Part shown: piece after piece, positions 1 through 9,149 of the stretch
Numbering within the stretch: the stretch's first letter is position 1
Layout of the letters: each line of letters begins with the position of its first letter
From: Streptacidiphilus rugosus AM-16
GTDB taxonomy: Bacteria > Actinomycetota > Actinomycetes > Streptomycetales > Streptomycetaceae
NCBI RefSeq assembly: GCF_000744655.1
Contig: NZ_JQMJ01000004.1
Location: 434,001 to 498,000, forward strand
Reading direction: 5' to 3'
Length of the DNA: 64,000 nt
Notes under the pieces: model-generated
The model's database searches: none
Told to the model about the DNA's origin: nothing
What the model saw: only the letters and a program-made list of their open reading frames with translations
Translations under genes and position numbers: made by a program

Positions 1-1836
1 GAACCAGTAGTCCTGGATGGCGGCTGACTGGGTGGTGTACATGTAGATGCCGGCGTCGCGGACGGCGGTGTCGCCGGTGGCCTCGCCCCACTGGATGAGG
101 GCGTTGTCGAAGTTCATGCCCTCGGAGGAGGACTCCTGGTTGTTGCCGGCGGCGAAGGAGCCGTGGCCGGAGGCCCAGTCGTGGCCGTCGTAGATGTCGA
201 AGTCCCGCAGGTAGGGGAAGCGGGTGTCGGTGCGGTCGTAGTTGTCGGCGTCGCGGATCAGCATGTCGACCATGCCGCCGTACTGGGAGGGCGAGGCCCA
301 GCTGGGGTCGAACTTGGCGAGGGTGGCGGCGGCCGCGACGAAGTAGCCGTAGTGGAAGTGGTGGTCGTTCAGTTCCTGGTCGGATCCGTAGGAGGCCGGG
401 TAGCCGATCAGGGTGCCCCAGTTCTTGTCGTAGGAGAACAGGTGCGCGGTCTTGCCGGTGGAGGCGGTGAACCAGTCGGTGAGCTTGGACTTGATCGCGG
501 ACAGGGCGGCGTCACGGACGGTGGTGTTGCCCAACTCGTCGGAGATCTCCGCGAGACGGGCGGCACGGCCCAGTCCCTTGCCGGTCCAGTAGGTGTCGTC
601 GCTCTGCTGGTTCGTGGGGTTGGCCAGTTCGGCGTCGAGGTAGTTCTGCTCGGTGCTCGCGTCCGTGCCGGTGCTGTCGGCGACCGCCGGGAGCTCCGGG
701 AGCACGCCGTGGAAGACCATGCTCGTGGTGAACGAGTCGATGCCGGTGAGGACCTTCATCGCGCCGCGCGCCGAGATGTAGCTCTGGGCCAGGGGCGCGG
801 GTGTGCCCGGGGCGAGGTTCTGCCACTGGTGCGGCAGGAGTGCGGCCACGGTGCCGGTGCCGGCGCCCTCCTCCGGAGTGGTGGTCAGGGTGTAGGTGGT
901 GGTGACGGTGCTGGCGTCGGGGTCGTAGCTGTAGGACACGCGGGTGCCGGTGACCGCATCGTAGGCGTACTGGCCATAGGTTGCGGCCAGGGCTGCGCGG
1001 TCGCTCGCGGTGGTGCTCGGTGTGGTCGGCAGGACGGCGACGTTGAAGTAGCCCTTGCCGGCCAGGTCGGAGGTCAGGACGGCGCCGTTGACGGTCCAGG
1101 TCGCGCCGGTCGGCGCCCAGGCGGCGTAGTCGTGGCCGTTGACCGTGTATCCGATCATGGAGCCGTTGTCGGCCCAGGTGGTCAGGGCGGCTCCGTTGGA
1201 TGCGGCGATCTGCGCGTTGCCGCCGGTGACCTTGAAGTAGGCGAAGGGCAGACCCTCACCGATGGTGGCGCGCAGGCTGCGGGAGCCGTCGGTGAAGTAC
1301 GGGCTGACGGTCCAGTCGGACCAGTCGTCGACCTTGACGTCAGGGCAGTTCAGCCCCACCACGCCGGCCACGAAGTCCTCGTTGTAGGGGAAGTGGTACT
1401 CCCCGGGGCCCGTGGAGGTTCCTGAGATCGTCGGCGTGGTGGTGTAGGAGAAGCCGAGGCCGCCGGCGCTCGCGTGGAAGTCCAGCGGATGGGCGACCAT
1501 GGGTTCGCCGTAGGCGCAGTTGGTGCGCTTCCACAGGATGGAGGTCCACCAGTCGTTGGTGGGCACGGCCCCCGACGGGGCGTCGGCGGTGACCCACTCG
1601 CGCGGGTCGGTGGAGATGTTGCCGCAGCCCGAGGGCAGCGGACCGACGGCGGCGGTCGTGTAGCTGCCGGCTCCGACCGTGTCCGCCGAAGCGGCGTGCG
1701 AGGTGAGCAGCGCCAGGCACGCGGCGAGTACGGACATGATCACGCACACCGCGATCGATCTGCGGCGCAGGCGGCGCGCGGGCCGCGCGCCGCCGAGGAG
1801 GCGCCGAGGGGGCGGCGCGGGGGTTGCCGGATCCAT
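1..1836 (-). CDS. Secreted GH81 endo-1,3-beta-glucanase, C-terminus cut by window edge
   Basis: The first 612 codons of a glycoside hydrolase family 81 enzyme, which hydrolyses internal beta-1,3 bonds of laminarin, curdlan or fungal wall glucan outside the cell. A twin-arginine-rich N-terminus followed by a hydrophobic stretch ending at AHAASA-like residues (about 25-50) is a signal peptide. The body has the GH81 motifs NDWW near the start, NDHHFHYGYF, and a long block GHDWASGHGSF...NNQESSSEGMNFD, which carries the family's catalytic acidic residues. The ATG at 1836 has a GGGAGAG ribosome site. It is divergent from the sugar-binding lipoprotein gene and shares its operator region. The protein runs off the left end of the window, so any carbohydrate-binding module is unseen. 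Confidence 0.93.
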   Translation of the reverse strand, partial: MDPATPAPPPRRLLGGARPARRLRRRSIAVCVIMSVLAACLALLTSHAASADTVGAGSYTTAAVGPLPSGCGNISTDPREWVTADAPSGAVPTNDWWTSILWKRTNCAYGEPMVAHPLDFHASAGGLGFSYTTTPTISGTSTGPGEYHFPYNEDFVAGVVGLNCPDVKVDDWSDWTVSPYFTDGSRSLRATIGEGLPFAYFKVTGGNAQIAASNGAALTTWADNGSMIGYTVNGHDYAAWAPTGATWTVNGAVLTSDLAGKGYFNVAVLPTTPSTTASDRAALAATYGQYAYDAVTGTRVSYSYDPDASTVTTTYTLTTTPEEGAGTGTVAALLPHQWQNLAPGTPAPLAQSYISARGAMKVLTGIDSFTTSMVFHGVLPELPAVADSTGTDASTEQNYLDAELANPTNQQSDDTYWTGKGLGRAARLAEISDELGNTTVRDAALSAIKSKLTDWFTASTGKTAHLFSYDKNWGTLIGYPASYGSDQELNDHHFHYGYFVAAAATLAKFDPSWASPSQYGGMVDMLIRDADNYDRTDTRFPYLRDFDIYDGHDWASGHGSFAAGNNQESSSEGMNFDNALIQWGEATGDTAVRDAGIYMYTTQSAAIQDYWF

Positions 1837-1964
1837 GTGTTCTCTCCCTGGTCGGCCGCTGCGGGCGCGGCGATCGTGGTGGGTGGTGGTACAGGGAGCC
1901 GGGGCACGCCCCCTCGCGCACAACCGCTGTCCTACGGCTGCGCGACGAGTCGGGGCGCATCCCT

Positions 1965-1976
1965 GAGAGCGCTCGG
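1965..1976. promoter_or_regulatory. Weak LacI-type operator copy (GAGAGCGCTCGG)
   Basis: Matches 10 of 12 positions of the locus consensus GARAGCGCTYTC. It lies 129 nt upstream of the GH81 start, in the region shared with the transporter operon. It may be an auxiliary site for the LacI regulator at 7205. Confidence 0.45.
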
Positions 1977-2001
1977 CCCGGGAGCGGGCGGCGGGGAGAT
2001 T

Positions 2002-2013
2002 GAAAGCGCTTTC
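2002..2013. promoter_or_regulatory. LacI-type operator, perfect palindrome GAAAGCGCTTTC
   Basis: A perfect 12-bp palindrome with flanking TT and GA, in the GH81/transporter divergent region. The central AGCGCT is typical of sugar-responsive LacI regulators of actinomycetes (CebR/BglR type). It lies 166 nt upstream of the GH81 start. Confidence 0.8.
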
Positions 2014-2208
2014 GAAAACGGGAGGCTAGAGCCCCTCTGACTGCCCGTCAACACCTTGCACATAGGGCCAGCTCAGGCGTCACGAATGGTCCCCGATCGA
2101 GGCCTTCGCCCCGATCTCAGGCCCGTGCAGGCCTCGTCCATTGCGGTCGAACCTCGCCGTACCGCCCCTTGACGCCGGAGCGTCGTCCCGGCACGCTGCT
2201 CCCATCTT

Positions 2209-2220
2209 GAGAGCGCTTTC
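2209..2220. promoter_or_regulatory. LacI-type operator GAGAGCGCTTTC
   Basis: Second strong copy, flanked by TT and AA, 79 nt upstream of the binding-protein GTG. Its position fits repression of the transporter and beta-glucosidase operon. Confidence 0.8.
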
Positions 2221-2298
2221 AAAAAGCTCGGCCAGGACGGCGCGTCCATGTCCTCGTGCCCTGCCCGCTCCCTGCTGCCACCATCCAGGAGGATCTCC

Positions 2299-3606
2299 GT
2301 GCGTTCCATCAAGACCAGACGCTCCGCCGTGCTCGGAGCTGTTGCCGTGGCGGTGAGCCTGCTGGCCTCGGCCTGCGGCAGCGGCGGGGCCGGTACCGCA
2401 GGCGAGGCCGCGTCGGGTGGAAAGGTCACCCTGACGATCGACCTCTTCGGCACGTTCGGGTACCAGGAAGCCGGCCTGTACGACCAGTACATGAAGCTGC
2501 ACCCGAACATCGTCATCAAGCAGACCGACACCCAGGACGAGTCGCAGTACTGGCAGGCGCTGCAGACCAAGCTCGCCGGGGGCGGAGGACTCGCGGACAT
2601 CCAGGGCATCGAGGTCGGCCGGGTGGCGAGCGTCGTGCAGCAGCAGGCGGACAAGTTCACCGATCTGCGCACCCTCGGTGCCGGAGACGTGAACAAGGAC
2701 CTGGTGCCGTGGAAGGGGGCGGCGGTCACCACCCCCGACGGGAGGGTCCTCGGCGCCGGGACCGACATCGGCCCCGAGGCGATCTGCTACCGCACCGACC
2801 TGTTCAAGGCCGCGGGCCTGCCCACCGACCGCACCACGCTCGGCACCGCCTGGTCGACCTGGGGCGGCTACCTGGCGCTGGGCAAGCAGTACGAGGCGAA
2901 GGCCGCGCCCGGCAACGCGTGGACGGACAGCGCCGCCGGGATGTTCGCCGCCGAGGTCGGACAGCAGCGCGTGCGCTACACCGACGACGGCGGCAAGCCG
3001 GTCTACCAGAGCAGCCCCGCCGTCAGGACCGCCTGGAACGACGCCACCGCGCTGGTCGCCGACGGGCTCTCGGCGAAGCTGCCGCAGTGGGGCCCGGAGT
3101 GGAACAAGGCCTTCTCCACGGGCAAGTTCGCCACCCTCAGCTGCCCCGCGTGGATGCTCGGGTACATCAAGGGACAGGCGGGCCCCACGTTCGCCGGGAA
3201 GTGGGACGTGGCCCCCGGCCCCGGCCGGACGGGCAACTGGGGCGGCTCGTACCTGGCGGTGCCGAAGGGGGCGAAGCACCCGAAGGAGGCCGCGGCGTTG
3301 ATCGCCTGGCTGACGGCTCAGAGCCAGCAGGTGACGCTCTTCACGAAGCAGGGCTCCTTCCCCTCCAGCGTCGGCGCCCAGACCGCGATCAAGGACGTGA
3401 AGGATCCCTACTTCAACAACGCGCCGATAGGCGCGATCTTCGCCGAATCCGCGGCGAACATGCCCGCCCAGGTTCTCGGAGTGAACGACGCGGTGATCAC
3501 CAAGGCCTTCAGCGACGCCCTCGGCGAGGTGGAACGCACAGGCACCGCGCCCGCCGCCGCCTGGAACCACGCCCTGGCCAACGTGCAGAACGCCACCGGC
3601 AACTGA
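2299..3606 (+). CDS. Sugar ABC transporter substrate-binding lipoprotein
   Basis: 435-residue family 1 extracellular solute-binding protein. The GTG at 2299 is preferred because AGGAGG sits at 2287-2292, 6 nt away, and it gives a clean lipoprotein signal: positive n-region, hydrophobic core, lipobox LASAC at about residues 18-22. The mature protein has the usual features of oligosaccharide binders (early TIDLFGTFG strand, Trp-rich binding segments). It starts an operon with two permeases and a beta-glucosidase and faces a GH81 glucanase, so the substrate is probably beta-1,3-gluco-oligosaccharide. No ATPase is encoded nearby; such operons generally share a MsiK-type ATPase encoded elsewhere. 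Confidence 0.92.
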   Translation: MRSIKTRRSAVLGAVAVAVSLLASACGSGGAGTAGEAASGGKVTLTIDLFGTFGYQEAGLYDQYMKLHPNIVIKQTDTQDESQYWQALQTKLAGGGGLADIQGIEVGRVASVVQQQADKFTDLRTLGAGDVNKDLVPWKGAAVTTPDGRVLGAGTDIGPEAICYRTDLFKAAGLPTDRTTLGTAWSTWGGYLALGKQYEAKAAPGNAWTDSAAGMFAAEVGQQRVRYTDDGGKPVYQSSPAVRTAWNDATALVADGLSAKLPQWGPEWNKAFSTGKFATLSCPAWMLGYIKGQAGPTFAGKWDVAPGPGRTGNWGGSYLAVPKGAKHPKEAAALIAWLTAQSQQVTLFTKQGSFPSSVGAQTAIKDVKDPYFNNAPIGAIFAESAANMPAQVLGVNDAVITKAFSDALGEVERTGTAPAAAWNHALANVQNATGN

Positions 3607-3628
3607 CCCCGAGGGCGTTACCTCCACC

Positions 3629-3662
3629 GGTGCCGCCTGCCGCACGACCGGCGGGCGGCACC
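3629..3662 (+). terminator. Intra-operon hairpin after the binding-protein gene
   Basis: GGTGCCGCC (3629-3637) pairs with GGCGGCACC (3654-3662), 22 nt after the lipoprotein stop. With no T-run, it more likely protects the 3' end or partly terminates, giving more binding protein than permease, as is common in sugar ABC operons. Confidence 0.6.
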
Positions 3663-3682
3663 ACATCGACTCGAGGACCTCC

Positions 3683-4639
3683 ATGGCACTCTCCCGGGCC
3701 CTTGGCCCACGACCGGCGGCCGCCCCCGGGCGTCCGCGCCCGGCCGCTGTCACCAGGACGGGACGGACGCTCGCCCCCTACGGCTTCCTCGCACCGTTCT
3801 TCGTGCTGTTCACCGCCTTCGGGCTGTACCCGCTGCTGTACACCGCCTATGTGTCGCTGCACCGGGTCGAGCTGCAGACCTCCCAGCAGATGGACTGGCT
3901 GGGCCTGCAGAACTACGTTCGCCTGTTCCAGGACCCGTACTTCTGGAACGCGTTGCGGAACACCTTCACCATCGGCGTGCTCTCGACCGTGCCGCAGCTG
4001 CTGATGGCACTCGGGCTCGCCCATCTGCTCAACTACCGCCTGCGCGGCCGCACGTTCTTCCGGGTCGCCATGCTGATGCCCTACGCCACCTCCGTGGCCG
4101 CGGCCACCCTCGTCTTCGCCCAGCTCTTCGGCCACGACTACGGGCTGATCAACTGGCTGCTGCACCAGGCGGGCCTCGACCCGGTCGACTGGCAGGCGAA
4201 CACCGTCGCCTCGCAGATCGGCGTGTCGACCGTCGTCACCTGGCGGTGGACGGGCTACAACGCCCTCATCTACCTCGCCGGCATGCAGGCGATCCCTATG
4301 GAGCTCTACGAGTCCGCCGCGATCGACGGCGCCACCCGCCTGCAGCAGTTCCGCCACGTGACGGTCCCCGGACTCCGCCCGACCATCGTCTTCACCGTGA
4401 TCGTCTCCACCATCGGCGCCACCCAGTTGTTCGGCGAGCCGCTGATGTACGAGGGCAACTCCGGCGGCGGCGTCTCGCACCAGTACCAGACCCTGGGCCT
4501 GTACATGTACCAGCAGGGGTGGACCTTCTTCCACCTGGGCCGGGCCGCGGCCGTCGCCTGGGTGATGTTCCTGCTGATCGTGGTTCTCGCACTCCTCAAC
4601 GCGGCTGTCGCCGCCCGCCGCAACCGCACGGACCGGTGA
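3683..4639 (+). CDS. Sugar ABC transporter permease, MalF-like
   Basis: 318 residues with six predicted membrane helices after a basic Pro-rich N-terminus. The cytoplasmic EAA loop is visible as ELYESAAIDGATRLQQFRHV, which contacts the ATPase. The ATG at 3683 follows GAGGACCTCC. It lies 76 nt after the binding-protein gene, with a hairpin between, and 7 nt before the second permease. It is the first membrane subunit of a CUT1-type importer. Confidence 0.93.
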   Translation: MALSRALGPRPAAAPGRPRPAAVTRTGRTLAPYGFLAPFFVLFTAFGLYPLLYTAYVSLHRVELQTSQQMDWLGLQNYVRLFQDPYFWNALRNTFTIGVLSTVPQLLMALGLAHLLNYRLRGRTFFRVAMLMPYATSVAAATLVFAQLFGHDYGLINWLLHQAGLDPVDWQANTVASQIGVSTVVTWRWTGYNALIYLAGMQAIPMELYESAAIDGATRLQQFRHVTVPGLRPTIVFTVIVSTIGATQLFGEPLMYEGNSGGGVSHQYQTLGLYMYQQGWTFFHLGRAAAVAWVMFLLIVVLALLNAAVAARRNRTDR

Positions 4640-4646
4640 CTGACTC

Positions 4647-5543
4647 ATGGCCCTCGTCGACTCGCGCCCCGCACCCCCCGTCGTACCCTCCCGGCCCGCC
4701 ACGCGACGTGCACGCCGGAGGCGTTCCACCCTCCAGGGAGGGCCGCTCGCCTACGGCGTCCTGGCCGCCGCCACCGTCCTCTCGGTCCTGCCCTTCTACT
4801 GGACGCTGGTGGCCGCCAGCCGCACCAACGCCGAACTCAGCTCCGCCACACCGGCGCTGACCCCCGGACCGAACCTGTTCCACAACATCGCCGCCGCGCT
4901 CCAGCAGGCCGACATCGGCACCGCGCTGTGGAACTCACTGATCGTCTCCACCACCGTCACGGCCGGCGTGGTCCTGTCCTCCACACTGGCCGGGTTCGCG
5001 TTCGCCAAGCTGCGCTTCCGCGGTCGCAGGCTGCTCCTGGCCGTCACCGTGGGGACGATGATGATCCCGCCGCAGCTCGGCGTGATCCCGCTCTTCATGA
5101 TCATCGTCAGGCTGGGCCTCCAGGACCGGCTGCCCGCCGTGATCCTGCCCGCTCTCGTCTCCGCCTTCGGCGTGTTCTTCATGCGTCAGTACCTGGTCCA
5201 GGCTCTGCCCGACGAGCTGGTCGAGGCCGGTCGGGTGGACGGCGCCTCCTACACGCGGATCTTCGCCTCGATCGTCCTGCCCGTCGCCCGTCCCGCCATG
5301 GCGGTGCTCGGCATGCTCACCTTCATGGCCACCTGGAACGACTTCTTCTGGCCGATCGTCGCCCTGAGCTCGCAGAACCCCACCGTCCAGGTCGCCCTGC
5401 ACTCGCTCGGCGAAGGCTACGTCCCGGACCAGTCGATCATCATGGCCGGCACCCTCGTGGGCACCCTCCCCGTGCTGCTGGTCTTCGTCCTGCTCGGCCG
5501 TCAGATCGTCGGCGGCATCATGCAGGGCGCCGTCAAGGGCTGA
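4647..5543 (+). CDS. Sugar ABC transporter permease, MalG-like
   Basis: 298 residues, about six membrane helices. The EAA loop ELVEAGRVDGASYTRIF and the ending PVLLVFVLLGRQIVGGIMQGAVKG are typical of the second CUT1 permease. It follows the MalF-like gene by 7 nt and precedes the GH1 gene by 75 nt in the same direction, so it is almost surely co-transcribed and forms the heterodimeric pore with its neighbour. Confidence 0.93.
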   Translation: MALVDSRPAPPVVPSRPATRRARRRRSTLQGGPLAYGVLAAATVLSVLPFYWTLVAASRTNAELSSATPALTPGPNLFHNIAAALQQADIGTALWNSLIVSTTVTAGVVLSSTLAGFAFAKLRFRGRRLLLAVTVGTMMIPPQLGVIPLFMIIVRLGLQDRLPAVILPALVSAFGVFFMRQYLVQALPDELVEAGRVDGASYTRIFASIVLPVARPAMAVLGMLTFMATWNDFFWPIVALSSQNPTVQVALHSLGEGYVPDQSIIMAGTLVGTLPVLLVFVLLGRQIVGGIMQGAVKG

Positions 5544-5618
5544 CTCCGGCCGCCTCCCCCGGCGGAACCGCTCCCGCTCGCACCGCTCCCGTCAGCACCG
5601 CCGACATCGGAAGGCGAC

Positions 5619-7055
5619 ATGTCCGTCGACGTCCAGTCCTCCCACGCCCCCGCCGGCGCCACGGCCTTCCCGGCCGGCTTCCTGTGGGGCGCCGCCACGG
5701 CCGCCTACCAGATCGAGGGATCCGCCGCCGCAGACGGTCGCGCCCCCTCCATCTGGGACACCTTCAGCCACACTCCGGGCCGCGTCCACAACGGCGACAC
5801 CGGTGACATCGCCTGCGACCACTACCGCCGCTTCGGCGACGACATCGCGCTGATGGCCGACCTGGGCCTGAACGCCTATCGCTTCTCCCTCGCCTGGCCG
5901 CGGATCGTCCCTCGGGGCAGTGGGCCGGTCAACCGGGCGGGGCTCGACTTCTACGACCGGCTCGTCGACGAACTACTCGACCACGGCATCCGGCCGGTCG
6001 TCACCCTCTACCACTGGGACCTGCCCCAGGCCCTCGAGGACGACGGCGGGTGGACGAACCGGGCCACGGCCGAGCGGTTCGCCGAGTACGCGGCCGTCAC
6101 CGCCACCCGTCTCGGGGACCGGATCCCGGCCTGGACCACGCTCAACGAGCCGTGGTGCAGCGCCTTCCTCGGGTACGGCAGCGGCGTCCACGCGCCCGGC
6201 CGCCACAGTCACCCCGAGGTCCTGAGGGCTCACCACCACCTGCTCCTGGCCCACGGGCTCGCCACCGCCGCCCTGCGCAGCGTCCTGCCCACCAGCGCGG
6301 AGGTCTCCCTCACCCTGAACCTGGCCGCCGTGCGCCCGCACACCCAGGATCCCGCCGACCTGGACGCGGCACGCCGGATCGACGGGCTCGCCAACCGCCT
6401 CTTCCTCGACCCCGTCTTCCACGGCCGCTACCCGGACGACGTCCTGACCGACACGGCCCACCTGGTCGACTGGGACACGCTCGTCCGCCCCGGCGACCTC
6501 GGCGAGATCTCCCGCCCCATCGACTCACTCGGCATCAACTACTACAGCCCCACCGTCGTCGCCGGCCGCGACCCGGAGAACGCCCCCGCGCCCGACGACG
6601 ACGGCGCGGCGCCCTCACCCTGGCCCGCCGCGGACCAGGTGCGCTTCCTTCCCCTGCCGGGGCCGGCCACCGCCATGGACTGGCCGATCGACGCGGACGG
6701 CCTGCACCAGGTGCTCACCAGGCTGCGGGACGAGCTCCCCTCGGTCCCGCTGGTCGTCACCGAGAACGGCGCGGCCTTCGACGACTACACCGACCCTGAC
6801 GGCCACGTGCACGACCCGGAGCGGATCTCCTACCTGCACGCCCACCTGACCGCCGTCGCCCGAGCCCTGGCCGAGGGCGCCGACGTGCGCGGGTACTTCG
6901 TCTGGTCCCTGCTGGACAACTTCGAGTGGGCCTTCGGCTACAGCAAGCGCTTCGGCATCGTCCACGTGGACTTCGCCAGCCAGCGCCGCACACCCAAGGA
7001 CAGCGCCGCGTGGTACGCCCGGGCGGTACGCACCGGACACCTCCCGCCACCCTGA
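5619..7055 (+). CDS. GH1 family beta-glucosidase
   Basis: 478 residues, full length for GH1. The acid/base is Glu177 in TLNEPW and the nucleophile Glu382 in VTENG; the N-terminal [14 protein letters not shown] signature and the C-terminal [13 protein letters not shown] block are intact. No signal peptide is seen, so it should act in the cytoplasm on imported di- or oligosaccharides, releasing glucose. It is the last structural gene before the LacI regulator. It completes the chain of secreted GH81, importer and intracellular hydrolase. Confidence 0.96.
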   Translation: MSVDVQSSHAPAGATAFPAGFLWGAATAAYQIEGSAAADGRAPSIWDTFSHTPGRVHNGDTGDIACDHYRRFGDDIALMADLGLNAYRFSLAWPRIVPRGSGPVNRAGLDFYDRLVDELLDHGIRPVVTLYHWDLPQALEDDGGWTNRATAERFAEYAAVTATRLGDRIPAWTTLNEPWCSAFLGYGSGVHAPGRHSHPEVLRAHHHLLLAHGLATAALRSVLPTSAEVSLTLNLAAVRPHTQDPADLDAARRIDGLANRLFLDPVFHGRYPDDVLTDTAHLVDWDTLVRPGDLGEISRPIDSLGINYYSPTVVAGRDPENAPAPDDDGAAPSPWPAADQVRFLPLPGPATAMDWPIDADGLHQVLTRLRDELPSVPLVVTENGAAFDDYTDPDGHVHDPERISYLHAHLTAVARALAEGADVRGYFVWSLLDNFEWAFGYSKRFGIVHVDFASQRRTPKDSAAWYARAVRTGHLPPP

Positions 7056-7101
7056 CCACGCCGGCCGTCCGGGCCGGGTGGCACACCCGGCGCGACGGAC
7101 G

Positions 7102-7113
7102 GAAAGCGCTCTC
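7102..7113. promoter_or_regulatory. LacI-type operator GAAAGCGCTCTC upstream of the regulator
   Basis: Fourth copy of the locus operator, between the beta-glucosidase stop and the lacI-family start (92 nt upstream). It suggests autoregulation from a separate promoter. Confidence 0.75.
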
Positions 7114-7204
7114 AGTACTGGCTAGAATCAGTTCTCGTCACCCGGCTTCCCCTCATGTCCGGCGCCGGCCGGCGCAGGGTGACACCGACCGAAGGAGTGC
7201 CGTC

Positions 7205-8266
7205 GTGGGCGAGGAAGCAGCACATCGGCCCCCGAACCAGGCGGGCCGTCCGACCCTCGACGAGGTCGCCGAGCGCGCGGGCGTCTCCCGCGCCACGGTC
7301 TCCCGGGTCGTCACCGGCAGCGCAGGCGTGCGGAAGGTGCTGCGCGAGAAGGTCGAAGCGGCGATCCAGGAACTCGGCTACGTCCCCAACCTGGCCGCCC
7401 GCTCCCTGGTCACCCGCCGGAACGGGGCGGTCGCGGTCCTCATATCCGAACCCGAGGCCCGCGTCTTCTCCGACCCGTTCTTCGCCCAGCACCTGCGCGG
7501 CATCAGCAAGGAACTGACCGCCGCCGACCTCCAGCTCGTGCTCCTCCTGGTCGACAGCCCGGACGACTACGACCGGATCGGCCGTTACCTCGCCGGCAGC
7601 CACGTCGACGGGCTCCTGCTCTTCTCCCTCCACACCAACGACCCGCTGCCGGCCCTGCTCCGCAGGGCCGAGCTGCCGACGGTCTTCGGCGGGCGCCCGG
7701 GCTGGAGAGCCTCGGCCGCCGACCGGCCGGCCCTGTACGTCGACACGGACAACCGCGGCGGCGCCCAACTGGCCGTCCAGCACCTCCTCGACCGGGGACG
7801 ACGCCGCATCGCCACGATCACCGGGCCGCTGGACCAGACCTCCGCCATGGACCGCCTCGCCGGATACCGTGATCTGCTCCCCGACGCCGAACCGAGCCTG
7901 ATCGCCGAGGGGGACTTCACGGCCGCGGGCGGCTCGAAGGCCATGGCACAACTCCTGGAGCAGGCACCCGACATCGACGGACTGTTCGCCGCCTCCGACA
8001 CCATGGCCGCCGCGGCCCTGCGCGTCCTGCACGACTCCGGGCGACGCGTCCCCGAGGACGTGGCGGTCGTCGGCTTCGACGACATCGAGCCGATCGCCGC
8101 CTGGGCCGAGCCGCCGCTGACGACCGTACGACAGGACATCGAGGAGATGGGGCGCCTCATGGCGCGTCTCCTGCTGTCCCTGATCCAGCCGGGCACGATG
8201 TCCGAGGGGGGCAAGCCCTACTCGATCATGCTCCCCACCCGGCTCGTCGTCCGACAGTCGGCGTGA
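7205..8266 (+). CDS. LacI family transcriptional regulator of the glucan locus
   Basis: 353 residues. The N-terminal helix-turn-helix TLDEVAERAGVSRATVSRVV at about residues 18-37 is followed by a periplasmic-binding-protein-like effector domain (FSDPFFAQHLRGI, VDTDNRGGAQLAVQHLL, VGFDDIEPIAAW). The GTG at 7205 is chosen because AAGGAG lies 7 nt upstream and it puts the helix-turn-helix at the normal distance; longer reading would overlap the beta-glucosidase. It probably represses the locus through the GARAGCGCTYTC sites and is released by a beta-glucoside. The effector is inferred. Confidence 0.93.
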   Translation: MGEEAAHRPPNQAGRPTLDEVAERAGVSRATVSRVVTGSAGVRKVLREKVEAAIQELGYVPNLAARSLVTRRNGAVAVLISEPEARVFSDPFFAQHLRGISKELTAADLQLVLLLVDSPDDYDRIGRYLAGSHVDGLLLFSLHTNDPLPALLRRAELPTVFGGRPGWRASAADRPALYVDTDNRGGAQLAVQHLLDRGRRRIATITGPLDQTSAMDRLAGYRDLLPDAEPSLIAEGDFTAAGGSKAMAQLLEQAPDIDGLFAASDTMAAAALRVLHDSGRRVPEDVAVVGFDDIEPIAAWAEPPLTTVRQDIEEMGRLMARLLLSLIQPGTMSEGGKPYSIMLPTRLVVRQSA

Positions 8267-8420
8267 CGAACCGCACGGCGACCCCGAGGGCCTCCGGTCC
8301 CTGAGCGGCTGATCCGCCAGGAGCCATGCCCCGTGGGTGCGGTGGAGACGTCGGAGCTTCTGACGGGCATCGGCGAGGTGCCGCTCCATGGGCGTCCCGC
8401 CGACGGACACGACCGGGAAC

Positions 8421-8459
8421 GGCTGCGGGGACCGGGCGATGAGCGCGGTCCCCGCAGCC
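8421..8459. terminator. Bidirectional hairpin between convergent genes
   Basis: GGCTGCGGGGACC (8421-8433) pairs perfectly with GGTCCCCGCAGCC (8447-8459), 13-bp arms with a 13-nt loop. It lies between the lacI-family stop (8266) and the DUF7144 stop (8495), the right place to terminate both. Confidence 0.75.
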
Positions 8460-8494
8460 GGGGTGCTCCGGCGCGACCGGAGTTCATGGTCGGA

Positions 8495-8947
8495 TCACTG
8501 GTCGCGCGCCTCCCGGGAACCGGGCGGGCCGCCGAAGGCGCAGAGCCCGTAGATGGCCACCACGTCCAGCGCGATGATCGTCAGGGACCAGATCGGGTAC
8601 GCGGAGACGAACCACATCTGGGCGAAGGCGTTGACGCCCAGCACGGTCACGCCGAACCATCGTCCGACCTGTCCGCCGCGCAGCACGGCTGCGCCGGCCA
8701 GGGCCTGGGCGATGCCGAGAGCCAGCAGCGTCCATCCCCACGCCCGCAGGTCGCCCACGATCAGGACCGTGTTGCCGGTGAAGACGCGCGCGTTGTTGAT
8801 CGCGGAGATGCCGTTGAGGCCGTTGAAGAACGCCAGGATGAAGAGCATGACCGCCGCGAAGGTGACCATGCCGCTGCGCTCGGACTGTGCCGGCGCACGC
8901 GCTGCGGACCGCGGCTGGTACGCGGTCGGGGACGTTTGTGATGCCAT
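8495..8947 (-). CDS. DUF7144-like four-helix membrane protein
   Basis: 150 residues. A Ser/Ala-rich cytosolic N-terminus of about 25 residues precedes four membrane segments (MVTFAAVMLFILAFFNGLNGI, WGWTLLALGIAQALAGAAVL, WFGVTVLGVNAFAQMWF, PIWSLTIIALDVVAIYGLCAF). This matches the DUF7144 pattern common in actinomycetes; function unknown. The ATG has GGGAGGATCCC upstream. A GGGACCATGGGCCC dyad lies 116 nt upstream and may place it under OsdR/DevR-type control. Confidence 0.75.
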   Translation of the reverse strand: MASQTSPTAYQPRSAARAPAQSERSGMVTFAAVMLFILAFFNGLNGISAINNARVFTGNTVLIVGDLRAWGWTLLALGIAQALAGAAVLRGGQVGRWFGVTVLGVNAFAQMWFVSAYPIWSLTIIALDVVAIYGLCAFGGPPGSREARDQ

Positions 8948-9035
8948 GGGATCCTCCCAGAGCGCTGATCGAGGGCGAAGGCTCCCTCGGCCGGCAGTCG
9001 CGTCGCGAAATGGCCGAAGCGCCGTTCACCATCAG

Positions 9036-9064
9036 CCTGTGCCTGGTCAGGGCCCAGGCACAGG
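9036..9064. terminator. Hairpin downstream of the CapA-like gene
   Basis: CCTGTGCCTG (9036-9045) pairs with CAGGCACAGG (9055-9064), a 10-bp stem with a 9-nt loop, 86 nt beyond the CapA-like stop. It overlaps the start of a DevR-like dyad by two bases, so a regulatory role is also possible. Confidence 0.5.
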
Positions 9065-9076
9065 GACCATGGGCCC
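9063..9076. promoter_or_regulatory. OsdR/DevR-like dyad GGGACCATGGGCCC
   Basis: Fits GGGNC-N4-GNCCC, the GC-shifted form of the mycobacterial DevR/DosR half-site arrangement. It lies 116 nt upstream of the DUF7144 gene. By base composition about two such matches are expected by chance in 64 kb, so one site alone is weak evidence. Confidence 0.4.
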
Positions 9077-9149
9077 GATCGGCTCCGCCGACCGGCCCCC
9101 CGGGTGTGGCCGGCCGGCGGGCGGGGCACGACCGACGGCGCGCCCGGAC

